Source: Gordionus sp. m RMFG-2023 (taxonomy: Eukaryota; Nematomorpha; Gordioida; Chordodea; Parachordodidae). From it: a stretch of DNA of 64,000 nt. A program made the translations under genes and the position numbers. Location: assembly GCF_954871325.1 (NCBI RefSeq), contig NC_088779.1:19036846-19100845 (forward strand), in the 5' to 3' direction. Below are positions 25,267 through 37,664 of the stretch, one piece after another (the first letter of the stretch is position 1; each line of letters begins with the position of its first letter). The notes under the pieces are model-generated. The model was not told where the DNA came from and made no database searches. It saw only the letters and a list, made by a program, of their open reading frames with translations.

Positions 25267-25374
25267 ATTCACTTACCCCTTTTTTATTCTTGGAATTTAT
25301 ACTAAATCCTATAGTGGTTTTTTTTATAATTTTGTGTCACATGTTCAAAATTTTAAAAGTCAAACGGCACCAAA

Positions 25375-25550
25375 TTTAATATATATGATCTCCATAATCA
25401 AAACATGATCGTTTTCATATCTTCCTAATGTATTTAAAATTTAAGGAGACTATATAGTGTAATGTTATTTTTTTGCTCTCTACGAGAGTCGAACACAAGC
25501 CTCCCGTTTCAAAGTCGTATGTTAAGCATAAATTGAATATAATTAAATTT
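25375..25550 (-). mobile_element. tRNA-derived SINE, copy 1
   Basis: On the minus strand a tRNA-like head (about 25485-25545) contains ACGACTTTGAAACGGGAGG and a B-box-like GTGTTCGACTCTCG. It is followed by a body matching 32445-32900 (ATGATCTCCATAATCAAAAC against ATAATCACCGTAATCAAGAA, then GGAGACTATAT). The A box is weak. I could not fix the ends or a target duplication. Confidence 0.55.
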
Positions 25551-25754
25551 AAAATATTAATTAATAGCTGATGATTTTAAAATTCTGCCGTTTATTGCCA
25601 TACTAGAAAAATAAAATAAATCAATGAAAAACAAGTAACCTCAAAAATAACGAAGATAATTTTAAAACATTAATATAATATACAACAGAAGCATGCCCCT
25701 TTCTTCATGTATTTTGAATTGTATGGCACAGGTAACAAATTGGGATAATGTATT

Positions 25755-28152
25755 CAGTGGCCCCTACACTGAGCGAATGAAGCAGAATACCCTCCTGAAA
25801 AGTACCCCCTTGAAAAGTACCCCCCTCTCGAAAAAATGATAATTATTTTACGACACCCATAAATTTCAAAAATAATTTTTATTGCATCAATTTTTAATAT
25901 ATAATATAAATAAAATGCAAATAAAATTACTTTATAAATATTATTTTTAAATTAATAATTTAGATAAATTAGGGGAAGAGAAAGCGAATTTATAATTTCA
26001 TCAATATTTAATTGTTTAAATAGATTTTTTCCCATTGATAATATGGTTAAATTATTAAGAAATGAATCTTTCATGGTACTACGAAGTCTTGTTTTAATTA
26101 ATTTAATTTTACTCATGACTCTTTCGGCAGTACATGAGATTGTAGGAAGTGCAGCATAAAACACTCCTATTTTAAAGCTAAAAAAAATTTCTATATTTAA
26201 TGATGAAAGTATACCTCTCCTTTTTGGAATGTAATGTTTGAAGTCTAGAACTTTCAAAATCAAATGGTAGATTTCTCTCCTTCATAAAATCTTGTGCCTT
26301 TGAAAAAACATTCAAAAATTCAGTGTTATTATCTATTAGATTAAAAAATAATTAAGACGATAATTTATATTATACTTCTCAAATTAATCAAGCAATCTTT
26401 TGTCAATTGAATTTGATTTATTGCAAACCCTATATCCTTCGAAATGGTTTGCAATTTTGTACAAGCCAAACTTGTTATCAACAATATTTTATCCAAAACA
26501 CAAAGTGATAAGATAAAATCAAATTTTTCTTTTCTAAAGACTATAGCACTAGCCATAGTGGAAGTGACAGGATCTTCAGAATCCTTTAAATTTGTTAAAG
26601 CTGCCCTCAAGGCATCATAAAGTAAAAAAAAATTTACAATAGCTTTATATGACGATAGCCAGCTTCTAAATGGAAAATTATTTTAAATCTAAATAAATAA
26701 GGTACTATTACCGAGTGGTATTCTTGATGCGTAGAAATCGTTGCGATTTTTTCAGATCATTACACTGACATTTTTTGAGTACCTCATATCTTTTTACACC
26801 ATTAAAATAGATATAATCTCATCTAGTATTCCTAGAATATTTCGAAGTTCTTATATTGATTGGCATAATTGAACAAGGATTAAATTTAATTGATGACATA
26901 ACACCAAATAAAAGCTGTCTTTGGCGCCTTGCTCTAATCAAGGCCTGCACACCATTGATTCTTCCACTCATGTTTGAGGCGCCATCATAACTTTGCCCAA
27001 CTAGAAATACAAGGGGAAAATTCATCGAGCCGAGTTTGGATATTATATTATGCTTAATATCGAGACCTGTGGTATTTCCAGTACAATATATGTCAATCAG
27101 TCTTTCAACAGGCTTCGGCGTCTCACTATTTTCAACATATCTTACTATCAAAGCAATTGCTTCTGATTTCGAATCAACTATGATTGAAAAGCACCTGTTA
27201 AATGTAATCTCATTTTGAATTTTTTTATAACCATATTTTTCATGGTTTTAATGAGAATATTTATTATGATAATAGATTTGAGTATAATTTCGTTTTTAAT
27301 CCCTTATTTTTTTTATCCCTTTTTCTTTCTTCATTTTGTTGTATATACATTTTTAGTACAGGTTCAGAATCTGCAATAAGTTTAATAAGGGCCATCATAT
27401 TGTCTTCTTGTTGCCTGTTCCCCCAGAAGGCTTGGTTACGAGATATTAAATAATCTAAACATCTTATTATAATTCTTATGACAGAACGGTTATTTTCTAC
27501 ACATTCTTTCTGGGGTGTTATAAATTTTAATATCGAATTTTTATTGATTTTGAATTTGTGTGTGGACCTCCAAATAAGAGACATGTTAAGCAAAAAACTT
27601 TATTCATTTTAATACTATAAGTAATCCAATTTCTAGCAATTTTACTATTGTCAATATTAGTTTTTTCATAAAAGCTTTCGTTAAAGGATCTGTTTCTATT
27701 ATTATATCTTTGGGGAATAAATAATGTGTAGGTTGAAGAGCTCCTAATTAGATATTTATCAATTATAAATTTGTCAATTCTTTTTCCAACAATATTGATG
27801 GGATCATTTGATTCCTAAGAAAAGGGAGGGAGGGAAGATAAGATATTTAAATTAAAATATGAATACTACTATCTATTCATATTATGCTTAAAAAAATAAG
27901 TAGAAAAATTTCCGTCATTATATATTAAATTAAAAAATACGTTGGGGGGGGGGGGGTCTTATTATTACATTTATAAACCAAATCACTTGATCATGATGGA
28001 TGTAATGTAACAAAACAGTAAAAGAATTAAATACTAAAGAAAATTTTTAAAAAAAATTTTAAAAAAAAATCTTTATTTAAAAAAAAGAAAGTACCCCCAC
28101 TCAAATTTACTGAAGCAGTTGCTTCGGACTTCCCCCGTTGTAAGGGCCATTG
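25755..28152 (-). mobile_element. hAT element, family E, broken, TSD AATGTATT
   Basis: The ends read CAGTGGCCCCTACA and, reverse-complemented, CAATGGCCCTTACA. The exact 8-bp duplication AATGTATT flanks it (25747-25754 and 28153-28160). The transposase relic on the minus strand shows an N-terminal part with WRSTHKFKINKNSILKF and ISRNQAFWGN (27264-27593), the conserved GQSYDGASNMSGRINGVQALI region (within 26819-27151), and the C-terminal dimerisation region with TAERVMSKIKLIKTRLRSTM (25952-26263). This is the ZMYM1-like hAT type. Frames are separated by stops and shifts. A G-run sits inside the element at about 27945-27957. The 2.4-kb length is short for an autonomous element but nearly all core regions remain. 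Confidence 0.92.
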
Positions 28153-28160
28153 AATGTATT

Positions 28161-28660
28161 TATTCAAAAATAATAATTCAATCATTATACTTTACTTTTT
28201 TCCGAAATTACTTCCATTATTGGCACAAAAGCCTGTTACATTTGAGGTTATAATTTTCATGGCTCTGACCAGTATAGAAGCAATATCTCGATTTTTCATA
28301 ATCCGATAAAATCTTTTTAGATATTTGCTTGAAACACCTCTTTCTTTATTTATATAGCGCAGCATTATTTGGAATGTTTTAATTACCATTATTTGATATA
28401 TTCGATAATAAAAAAATGGATGACTTTCCTTCATCCTCTAAGATGTTTCTTTTCAGGGCCTATGATATTTACACTAATTTTGGAGCTTTTTTTCTTCCAC
28501 ATTTAATGTTTTGGGCTATATTTGAATCGAAAGAGAATAGGCAATAAATATGTAGTGCAATTTATAGATAAATAACTAAACAAATGTTTTATAGTGTGAT
28601 AGATGAATGTCATTTCGGCTATTGCAGAATAATTATTCTTTCTGACATATGGTTGGATAT
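28161..28660. other. Short unassigned interval between two hAT insertions
   Basis: A minus-strand open frame at 28192-28434 (80 codons) has a non-random look (Arg/Lys-rich, KERGVSSKYLKRFYRIMKNR), but I recognise no family. It may be part of an older element or a chance frame. Confidence 0.35.
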
Positions 28661-28668
28661 TATTTGAT

Positions 28669-31187
28669 CAGGCGCGTACGCAGGAATTTGGTCTGGTAGG
28701 GGGGGGGATATTTTTTAAGAAATATTGTTTTTTAAAAATATCAAGCATAAATTTATTAGAACTAATAACTATTTCTGATACACAATTTTAAATTAATGTG
28801 AATTATAAAAAAATTATATGTATAAACCGTCATATAAAAAACTATAAAATAAATGTGAATTAAAAAAATATTAAACGTATATAACCTGACGGTATAGAAA
28901 AACTATAAAATAAATGTGAATTACAAAATATAAAGTGAATATAACTACTATATGAATCACTTAAATGACCCAAAATAGAAATTTGAATTTTTTGAGCCTT
29001 AAAAATTTAAATACATAAAAAATTTAATACACAAAAAGTTTCTTAGAATAATTGTATTTTGTATGTTATATATTTACATGTAAAATCCAATCTTCGTTGG
29101 GATTGAGCTAATTTTTCTATTATCTCATCCTTGCTTGTCGTCAAATGCCTATGAATATTCAAAAGATCCAAACCAAACCTTTCAATCTACTTTCAGAAGT
29201 TGTACTTCTTGGTATGTTTTTCAGAGACCTGCAGTTAATTTTTTAAATATACCCGGGCTAGCCCGAAATTTTTTTAAAAACACACCCAGGCGGGGCCTGA
29301 TAATTTTTTTAAAAAAATCCGGGTCGGGTTGTATATTTTAAAGCAGCCTATATTTGAAATCATTTATCAGCTATAAAAATCAAAAAGAAATATAATTTAT
29401 TTTTTTAAAAATCCGAGCCAGGCCTGAAAATTTTATTTTAAAAAAAACCGGGGCGGGCCTGAAATTTTTTTTAAAAAAACACGAACCGGGCAAAAAATTT
29501 AAAAAAAAATCCGGGCCGTGCCTTACAAATGGTACCTCTGCAGGCTCTGTTATTCTTATTAAAAAAGATAATGTTCTCTCATTAGTTTATTAATTGGAAG
29601 AGTTGCTTATATATATAAATCCTTTTAATACATTGAGAATATAATTTAAATGTGTTTGAAATGCAAAGCATCCATATCATTTTTTGTGATTATATCAACC
29701 ATAGTTAATTTTATAAACATAGCTATTCCGCTAATAAGGCATCATAAGATACTTTAACCTCTTCATGATAAAAATCTAACAAATATTTTTTTTTCTATCA
29801 CCATCTGAAAAAGGTCGGTAAGGCTTTTGTGGAAGTAATATCTGCAGATTGGTAAGTGCTGCATGATGAATTAAAAACCATTCATTTATTTGTGTTACAA
29901 ATGTATCAAAGAGAGGGGACATTTGTTTTATAATACTCTTCTACTGATTCTATGTTAATGTTTTAACGATGAGCTTGCCTTGCTGTAAGTCGAAGGAGAC
30001 AAATAATAAACACGTATAGCTCTACAACAATAATATATAAAATATGAAATTCTTCATCAACATTAGCCCTAATTTCCTTGAGTTCTAATAAAATTATTTA
30101 AATCGTCTTAATTCTCCTATATTGAAATGGTTTTTACTATTATCCTTTTTTTTTATATATATATATCTATATGTTGTTTTTTTCTATTTTTACTTACAGT
30201 AGGTTTTTATTTCCTTTTATTCTTTTTTTTCACGCAACATACATCAATTAAAAATTACAAAATAAAACATATCATAATAATTTTATTTCTTTTGCTTCCA
30301 TTATATATTCACTTTCTACCCCCTCATCGTTATTCATCATAAAACGAAAATAAAAATAACAATAATAATAATAATAAACAATTTTTTCCTTTTCGATAAA
30401 AAAACCATAATAATAATAATTCTTTCCTTTTCGATAAAAAAAACAATATTAATAATAATTAAATTAATTTTCATAATGTTCCTCAATAATGTTCCTCGTT
30501 ATTTCTTTCATAATGTTCCTCGATAATGTTCCTCGCTAATGTTCCTCGCTAATGTTCCTCGATATTGTTCCTCGACAAAAATGCTCTCCGCTATTCTCAT
30601 CTTCTTAATCAAGTCGATGTCATGTTTTGAAAAGTATTACATATAGTTGTATAATTAAATAACACATTCTAATGAGAAAAAAAAATTTTGAATAAGCATT
30701 GAATCAATAGTTTTCTTGCTTCTGAGGATATATTTCTTTCAGGCCATTGTGATATTTCAGTAATAGCAAATAATCAGCTCTTCTAACTCCTTAAAAGCGG
30801 TTACTGCTTGATGGCGAAGACTATATCTCGTTGGACAAGCTTGCAATTTCTTTCTCCCTGTTGGACAAGGAGTTTCAGAAATAATTATTATTTGACTAGA
30901 AATTTGAAAATGGTAGATAAATATTACGCCACTAAAAATTTGAAAATAATAAGTAAATATCACGCACGAAAACTTGAAATCGAAATTAATTGATAAAATA
31001 ACTTAGTAGATGAATGTGATAAATAAATGTAATTAAATATTTAATATGAAATAGGAATAAATATTAACGAATATAAATTAATAAAAACAATAATATTTTT
31101 GAAAAATATATACGGCATCTGTATTTTTTGGCTTGGGAGGAGGGGGGGGGTTGTCCCCCTGCCCCTCCCCCACTGCGTACGCGCCTG
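28669..31187 (-). mobile_element. hAT element, family A, copy C, TSD TATTTGAT
   Basis: Perfect 15-bp inverted repeats CAGGCGCGTACGCAG are flanked by the exact duplication TATTTGAT (28661-28668 and 31188-31195). Runs of G and C lie just inside both ends (28700-28708; 31141-31175). The transposase relic on the minus strand includes CPTGRKKLQACPTRYSLRHQ (within 30757-30963). It shares the 640-bp deletion with B and D and carries a MITE at 29222-29549. About 490 bp at roughly 30095-30585, including several ATGTTCCTCG repeats (30475-30580), is absent from copy D and looks like an added insertion. The exact inverted repeats and target duplication suggest this is among the younger copies. Confidence 0.93.
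29222..29549. mobile_element. GC-core MITE inside hAT copy C
   Basis: The ends read CAGAGACCTGCAG and, reverse-complemented, CAGAGCCTGCAGAGG. Between them are GGGCCGGGCC-type cores and A/T runs. The corresponding position in copy A (about 16382) is uninterrupted, giving a natural pre-insertion state. Confidence 0.8.
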
Positions 31188-31195
31188 TATTTGAT

Positions 31196-32444
31196 GATTC
31201 CTTATTTTTTTAATTGGATATATATTATTGTCTTTTTGAGTGTTTTTTACATCATAGACACCTCCATAGCTGATATTAAATTTTTTATTTTATATTATAA
31301 AAATTACATTTACACTATTTTCTTTATCTTCTCTGACTCATGAATAAACAGAATTTCAGGTATTTAGATTGCTATTTAAAAAAAATTTTTGGATCTTAAA
31401 CTTGTTTTTAAACTGTACTTTTTATATAATTAAATTAATGGAATATATTGGAAAAGAAAATATCTTGAGAAAATTTCATTTAACTAATCAAAAATATTAT
31501 GCTATATAGAACTATTAAAATTTTAAATAATAAATTATTTTTAACTATAAAAATATCTTTTTATATAGATTGATTTCAAAATATTTTTACAGAATCATTT
31601 CATCATCAGAATCACAGGAAGTAATTTTTAAATTGGAAAGTTTTGGAGATCGAAAATATACTTTTTTTTAAGAATTCTTTGTTTTTCCCATTCTCAAAAT
31701 ATGAATTTTAAAAAAATAAACAAAACAATATGCCCTTTTAGTATGGTTGAATTAAAATAAAAAATGGTAGTGTAAATTCCTGGTTAAACTATTTTTAATT
31801 ATTTTATGTTTTAAAAAATTTATAAAAAAATCGGAATTTTTTGTGAGAAAGCATAAATTAATAGACGGCGTGTTTTGGCATAGACAAATTAAAATCCTAA
31901 AAAATTAATAATATTCAGGTTATATATCATTACTCATTTGTTTTTACTTTTAAAATTTTTTGGCGGAATTAAATTTATTATGAAGAATAAACATTACAAT
32001 AAGAATAAAATAATTAAAACTACAAGTTTCATTAATATATCTATAATCTGAGCCATTCATTAAATCTCAGTTTTATTTCATATTTCGGTCATATTCGGTC
32101 AATTGACCAGAGGAGTACTTGTCCGGAACTCTAAAATATTATTGGTGAATAAATATTTTGATATAATTAACTAGTATGCATTAAAGCATGTTTATCAATC
32201 TTATTAGGTTAATAATTTATTTTAAAATATATTTGTGTCATGAAGGACGAAATTAAAAGATTTTTTTTATTACGAAAATAAATAAATAAAATAATTTAGC
32301 TAAGTCATGGTTTATTTTTTAATAAATTTAAATTTTATTTAACATTTAGCGGGGTACAAATTATATTAATTCTACATTTTAATTTATAAATTAATTTTCT
32401 TTTTAGTTGTTCTGGCCAAATTTACAAAATAATTTATTCATTTA
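31196..32444. other. AT-rich stretch, nothing recognised
   Basis: No coding similarity, element ends or tandem structure were found in this interval. Confidence 0.5.
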
Positions 32445-32990
32445 ATATCTAAATATATAATCACCGTAATCAAGAAATGAACGTTTTCGTATATCCTTAA
32501 AGTTAATCTTTATTTTTCTTATCAACTTTCCTATCTTCTTAATGTTAATTTTTATTTTTCCTATCAACTTTCCTATCTTCTTAATGTTCTATATATATAA
32601 TCACCGTAATCAAGAAATGAACGTTTTCGTATATCCTTAATGTTAATTTATATTTTTCTTATCAACTTTCCTATCTTCTTAATGTTAATTTTTATTTTTC
32701 CTATCAACTTTCCTATCTTCTTAATGTTCTATATATATAATCACCTTAATCAAGAAATGAACGTTTTCTTATATCCTTAATGTTAATTTTTATTTTTCTT
32801 ATCAACTTTCCTATCTTTTTAATGTTAATTTTTATTTTTCCTATCAACTTTCCTATCTTCTTAATGTTAAATAAATCGATGGAGACTATATCTCTCTAAT
32901 GTTAAATTTTAAGAAAATTTTTTGTATATAACGGGATTCGAACCCATGACTTAACGTTTTAAAGGCCGACGTTCTTCTAACTCAGCCACC
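32445..32990 (-). mobile_element. tRNA-derived SINE, copy 2, with internal tandem expansion
   Basis: The minus-strand tRNA-like head has an A-box-like TGGCTGAGTTAG (32977-32988) and a B-box-like GGGTTCGAATCCCG (32932-32945), the spacing expected for an RNA polymerase III promoter. Its body matches copy 1 at 25375-25550. The body has been expanded into about three units of 130-145 bp, each starting ATAATCACC(G/T)TAATCAAG (32456, 32597, 32738) and containing two TCAACTTTCCTATCTTCTTA segments. Confidence 0.65.
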
Positions 32991-33175
32991 TTCTATATAA
33001 AATTTTGTAATATAATCTTTCTTATATATGTTATTTATTGTTATGCAATTTTATTTTTATTGGCTTATTAATCTTTATTTTTATTGGCTTATTAAGCCCT
33101 TATTTTATTGATTTATAGTTATTTATATTATTTAATTTTAAAATCAACCATTTTTTATTTTAATTAAAAAAATCG

Positions 33176-33490
33176 TAACGAAATGATTACAACAGGACAT
33201 AATAGTACATCTGCCAAAGGCACCAAAATATAGGAGACAGTAATTAAAAAGATGTTTAATTTTTATAGATATTATTACAGAATAAATCACCACCAGGTTG
33301 GCACAAGATTTAAATCATGTTTGAGCTTACCTCTGGTTATCAGAAAACAATTTTAAAGTCTCAACTGACCCATACTCAATCTGCAATATCATGTTGATAT
33401 TAATAACGAAATGATTACAACAGGACATAATAGTATATCTGCCAAAGGCCCCAGCATATAAGAGACAGTAATTAAACAGATGTTTAATTA
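33176..33490. repeat. 88-bp direct duplication with 227-bp period
   Basis: The sequence starting AACGAAATGATTACAACAGG occurs at 33176 and again at 33403, matching for about 88 bp with a few changes. The intervening 140 bp is unique. It could be a local duplication or a pair of target or element fragments. Confidence 0.75.
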
Positions 33491-33844
33491 TTTTCTTTAT
33501 TAACTAAGCAAACTTTATTTATTTATTTGAGATTCTTAAGATACAGAATATTTAAAAATATAGGTAGATATTTATAAATTGGTATTGTATGTCATTTCCA
33601 GAGTTCAAATATTGTTTGAGAATACTGGCATATTTTGGGGTGGTAATATGAGATAAATGTTTATTTTTCAATTGGCTAAATATAATTTAAATTTATTTGT
33701 TAAATCTAATTTATAATAAGTACTTAGGATTAGTGAGGAAGGTTAATTTTCTGGCATGGGAAGATATTGATAAATAGGTATTTTAAACTATTTGCAAAGT
33801 TCCCAAAAAATTTTTGGTGAACGTATATTTTTCATAAAATCTTT

Positions 33845-34290
33845 ATGTAAGGAGTTAATGTTTTACAGCGACATGCTTTTGATCAGGTTATCCTGGCTAT
33901 TGCCGATACCTCAATTACTACCAGATTTTTCTATATAGATGTTCCTGGTGGATCAGGTAAGATGACATATCTTTATAATACTCTACTACACTATCTTAGA
34001 GGACAACAAAAAAATGTCTTAACCTTTGCTACCACAGGAATATCCTCTATACTTCTAATCTGCGTAGATTGTCCTGGGTTCAATCGCAACGATTTTAATC
34101 TTCCATCTCCTGGCCCTATCACTCAATCTAATTTATATGACCCAATAATAGAAGCAGATGTCACAATGGTAATGTTAGCCAATCTAAATGTTTTACAGCG
34201 ACATGCGTTTGATCAGGTTATCCAGGCTATTAACTATACCTCAATTACTACCAGCTATTTTTATATAGATAATGAAAAAAAGAAATACTT
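33845..34290 (+). pseudogene. Helitron Pif1-like helicase fragment, partly duplicated
   Basis: A translated stretch reads LQRHAFDQV...FFYIDVPGGSGK (33861-33960), then YLYNTLLHYLRGQQKNVLTF, matching the Walker A region and following helix of Pif1/RecD-type helicases encoded by Helitrons. A second LQRHAFDQVIQAI copy at about 34192-34265 ends without the Walker A motif, showing a tandem duplication or overlapping fragment. No Rep domain or Helitron hairpin end was found, so it is a decayed scrap. Confidence 0.72.
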
Positions 34291-34541
34291 TCAATCTCCT
34301 TATTTAATGGAATTTACTTCCAAATTTTAGAAAATTCACTGAATGTTCTCAAAAAAAATTTTCCTGTAATAGTTCATGATTTTTTTATTCCCGTCATTCT
34401 TGATGGGTTATCAACTAGTATTTTAATATATTTTATATAATATTAAGCCAAATTGTGGTCAATAATTATAAAATAATTAAGATTGATTAACTTTACAATA
34501 ATCAAAATTTTTTATAGTTAAATTTTAATATATTAGGGATT

Positions 34542-36240
34542 ATGGTCAAACCAAAGCATCAAGTTTGGAAACATTTTCAAGAAGTACCCGATAGTAAATC
34601 AGTTAGAGCGGTATACAGTTTTGCAAGATATCCTATATTACCCACGTTAATAGAATGATCAAGCATTTATTAAGCAGAAAATTTTATTCAAATCCCAAAA
34701 TATCAACCTCTACAAAAAATCACATAAATGTAATTTGTAATAATTCTTTTACTCTAACAAAGAATTGGGTGAAATTAGTGAGAATGATTATCAAATTGAC
34801 CTTATTTTGTCTTGTGACTAAGGTAAATTTGATTCCATTATATCTGATTAATCTACAAGCAAGGCGATCATATGTAAATCTCAATATTGCAAAACCGGTT
34901 TCATAGATAGAATGAATCCCAAAGAAAAAAAGCAAAGGCTGTATATGAGCAGTTTACCTTCCCACGTCACTTAAAATCCTTACATCCAAGAATTCTTTAA
35001 AAAAATACGTCCTATTTACACTTTACCCCAGCGAAGGTAGTTGCTGAATATATTCTAGACAAAGCGTCAGGAGATATGGAAGCGAGAGTTGCAGATATAA
35101 TAGATAAAGCTCCTCAATTATCAATTGTATCAGAAGGCTGAAGCAACATCAGAAACGAGAGTATTTTTAATTTTATAGTGATGACCCCTGCTCCAGTATT
35201 CTATAAATTTTTAAATACAGAGGAAAATCGACATACGGTAGATTATATTGCCCAGGAATTTAAAAATGTATTTCATGAATTGAATCTGGTAATAGTATAT
35301 TCTTTAGTTACTGATAATGCGCTTACATGAAAGCAGCCTGGAGAATTTTAAAATCTGAATCTATAATCATATACACTGTTATTATTGTGCAGCGTACATT
35401 GCAGTCATTCTTTCACGATTTTAAACGATTGAACGTCTTCAGTTACCATATTTCAATAATTAAAAAAATTGTCAAATTTTTCAAGAATAAACACATATCA
35501 GCTGCAGTATTTTCCCGTAATAAGAATTAACATGGTATACAATCTACATTAAGTAAAAAAATAAAATGTATGGAGCAAATAAATATATGTAAGAAAGCCC
35601 TGAAAGCATCAGTTGTTGAAAGCTGTATGTTATATTTCTCCTATAGATATTACCAGTAATATATTAAATGAAGAAATATTTTGGACGAAAAATTTAAAAT
35701 TTTTAGCTATCAACCTTTAGCTACATCATTGTTGAAAGTGCAAGGGGATAAATGTACTTTGGCCCACCTAAAATACGAGATGCTTAATTTGGAAAAACAC
35801 ATAATACAATCATGCCATGATTCTATATTTTCTCCATCTCAAGAAACAAAAATTAAAGTTATGTTTGAAAAGAGAAAAAAATGATATAAATACATATGCT
35901 CACAATGCTGCTTATTTTTTGGACCCCAAATATCAAGGGGAGCATCTTATATATGCTGAATTTGATGAAGCATGTGATTTAATAACAAGAATTATGTATT
36001 TTACAAGGTGGGGATAATCCAAACAATTTAAGTTATATTAAATATCAGAAGTAAAAGCAGCATATTTAATAGCCAAAATATGTGGAAAGTGGTAACTTCC
36101 ATATAAAACAATCAGATTTCGGACTCAAGTTGGTGAAATGTACTTTGCCCACCTTGCCCATTAAGAGAAGTAGCTAATATTTTACCAACATTTCCTAGTT
36201 CGACTTCTTCTTCAGAAAGAAATTGGAAGGTTTGGGGCAC
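34542..36240 (+). mobile_element. BED-type hAT transposase relic (family K), truncated
   Basis: The N-terminal region from Met at 34542 reads VWKHFQEVPDSKSVRA, followed by CKISYITHVNRMIKHL (about 34625-34680), as in BED zinc fingers. A SNIRNESIFNFIV block with VTDNAL (about 35140-35330) fits the catalytic region of DUF659-type hAT transposases. At 36160-36240 a STSSSERNWKVWG block is the C-terminal hAT dimerisation signature. Stops and shifts break it many times. Coding stops abruptly where the Asn-rich gag tail of the next Ty3/gypsy fossil begins (about 36240). I found no inverted repeats. Confidence 0.75.
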
Positions 36241-37664
36241 AATATTCATAATTATTTTAGACCTGATAATAATTTTAGAAGTAATTTTAGAAATAATTAT
36301 GATAATAGAAATAGAGATAGGAATTACAACAATAATTTTAGATACAATGATAGGAATTACGGTAATAATAGTTCGAGATACCACGATAATTATAACAACT
36401 ATAACTACAATAACTATCGCTACAACAATAATAATCAATCTAATTATGATAGAAATAATACATGGCATGATAATAATCAAAGAAAACAGATCCAATACGG
36501 TAAAGGAAATCGTAACAATTACCAATCTTATTACAACAATTCAAATAATTATAGAGGTAGTTACAATAATCAGAGAAAGCAAATACAATATAATAACAAC
36601 TCAAATAATTATAGAGGTAGCGACAACAATAATAGAAAGCAAATACAATACAATAACAATGATTACAATATGAATATTGATGAAATTATTGAAGAGAAAG
36701 TTGACTCTACAAAGAACAAAGATAATAACGATTTCAATGTTAACAACATATCTGGTGACATGCTCAATGACAAAGATAATGCATTTATGACTACTTTAAA
36801 AGTGAACGATATTGTTACATGTATGCAAGTCGACACAGGCTCAAAACATACGATTATACCTCATGGTCTGGCTAAAAAACTTGGTATTAGAGATGTTAAA
36901 AAATCAGAGTTACAACTTACCGCTTATTACGGAAATTTAATCCAAATCATCGGCATCACTCAAGTTAAAGTGACTTATGAAGGTATCTCAAAATGTTTAC
37001 AAGCGGTAGTCGTCGAATCAAGTAAAAATGCCTTGTTGGGGCGCCAGGCGCGTAAGCAGGAATTTGGTCTGGGGGGGGATAATAAAATTTTTTAAGAAAT
37101 ATTATTGTTTTTTAAAAATATCAAGCATAAATTTATTAGGACTAATAACTATTTCTAATACACAATTTAAATTAATGTGAATTATAAAAAAATTATATGT
37201 AAAGAATCACTTAAATGACCCAAAATAAAAATTTGAATTTTTTGAGCCTTTACACAAAAAGTTTCTTAGGAATAATTGCATTTTGTATGTTATAAATTTA
37301 CAATGTAAAATCCAATCTTCGTTGTGATTGAGCTAATTTTTCAATATCTCATCCTTGCTTGTCATCAAATGCCTATGAATATTCAAAAGATCCAAATCTT
37401 TCAATCTACTTTCAGATGTTGTACTTCTTGCTTGGTATGTTTTTCAGAGATCTGCAGGCCCGGCCCCTAGGCCGGACATTATTTTAATTTTTTTAAATAT
37501 ACCCGGGCCGGGCCCGAAATTATTTTAAAAAAACACCAAATCCGGGCTGTATTTTTTAAAACAGCCTATATTTGAAATCGTTATTATTAGCTATAAAAAT
37601 CAAAAATAAATATAATTTATTTTAAAAATCCGGCCGGTGCAACGTTCTAAATGAATTCCGTTTT

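Noticed and set aside
28192-28434. An 80-codon minus-strand frame between hAT E and hAT C
   Set aside because: It has a protein-like composition but no recognisable family and no splice or transcription signal. It is kept only as an unassigned interval.
32928-32990. A true tRNA gene on the minus strand
   Set aside because: A and B boxes are present but the anticodon stem does not pair and the same flanking body occurs at 25375-25550, so a SINE is more likely.
36299-36673. Ile/Thr-rich 124-codon frame overlapping the Asn-rich gag tail
   Set aside because: It is a frame-shifted reading of the AAT/AAC-rich repeats; the Asn-rich frame continues into the protease and is the real one.
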